Under the pieces are notes generated by a model, which did not search any database, had not been told where the DNA came from, and was given only the letters and a program-made list of their open reading frames with translations. A program made the translations under genes and the position numbers. A stretch of 64,000 bases of DNA from Stappia sp. TSB10P1A (GTDB lineage Bacteria; Pseudomonadota; Alphaproteobacteria; Rhizobiales; Stappiaceae), in NCBI RefSeq assembly GCF_900185725.1, contig NZ_FYAU01000036.1, positions 1 to 64,000 on the forward strand, read 5' to 3'. Below are positions 63,757 through 64,000 of this stretch, piece after piece; the first letter of the stretch is position 1, and each line of letters begins with the position of its first letter.

Positions 63757-64000
63757 TTCTGGATCCTCCCCCAGCGTGCCGACACGGGCGTGCCGGCCTC
63801 CCGACCGCGCCATGGAGACGCATGCTCGACACATCCGCCGATCAGCCGGTTTCACGGCTACAACTAGACATGCCCTGTCTCAACGGGGGGTAAACCTTGC
63901 AGAACGAATGAGATGAAAACTGATGCTATGAGGTTCTGACAATCGGTGCTGGCGACAGGCGCCCTCGGCCGGAGCGCGCAAGACGCATTTCACCCGGAAA

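Overview
The window is GC-rich chromosomal DNA of an alphaproteobacterium, most likely of the order Hyphomicrobiales (rhizobia and relatives). The evidence is the gene content: the rlpA-dac-tmk-holB-metG-tatD-MBL block, a bacterial phosphatidylcholine synthase, an IalB-type periplasmic protein, HspQ, a DUF2182 membrane protein, and a BMP-type nucleoside transporter joined to xdhABC. The high GC and this repertoire would fit Stappiaceae, but that family-level guess is inference only.

Layout. 1-4779 is the right end of a prophage: a tail-tip protein truncated at the window edge, a glycine-rich tail fibre, a DUF4376 protein, and a Mu Com-like zinc-finger protein coupled to a DNA methyltransferase. 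The prophage stops about 180 bp from a tRNA-Ser(UGA) gene (4962-5051, minus), whose 3' end faces it. 5052-6490 is gene-poor. It holds short tandem repeats, an orphan minus-strand terminator, a perfect CRP-type palindrome and one small exported protein.

6491-14609 is a housekeeping run (cell wall, dTMP kinase, DNA polymerase III, Met-tRNA synthetase, TatD, MBL, RecX), mostly with overlapping genes. 14662-19624 is minus-strand: an exported protein, a diguanylate cyclase, an XRE-cupin/GNAT pair with a palindromic operator, and a HIT protein. 19780-30789 is a minus-strand purine block. A LysR regulator, 5-hydroxyisourate hydrolase, xanthine dehydrogenase XdhABC and a complete BMP/ATPase/two-permease importer would bring in purines or nucleosides and oxidise them to urate.

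30798-40664 is mixed metabolism: quinone oxidoreductase, phosphatidylcholine synthase, DUF2182, UbiH-like hydroxylase, class III CoA-transferase plus AEC transporter, lipid A acyltransferase, CoA-ester lyase, HspQ and IalB. 41008-46464 holds a YejA-type peptide-binding protein followed by two divergent, apparently degenerate proteins (an adenylation-enzyme homologue and a PleD-like REC-REC-GGDEF homologue) and an FrnE/DsbA oxidoreductase. At 46493-48217 a visibly AT-rich gene for a standalone OLD-family nuclease interrupts the GC-rich background, a clear transfer candidate with possible anti-phage function. eno, kdsA, galU and a UDP-glucuronate 4-epimerase follow, then a tiny orphan flagellar-rod-like protein, an AEC transporter and an M3 peptidase. 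The right end is a LysR-controlled ABC importer with a GpdQ-like phosphodiesterase, then a Tat-exported beta-carbonic anhydrase.

Most notable: the penicillin-binding protein at 7811-9049 has lost the KTG triad (it reads A-A-G); the degenerate adenylation/PleD-like pair; the OLD island; the Com-methyltransferase cassette; and the orphan terminator with a CRP-type site at 5356-5488.
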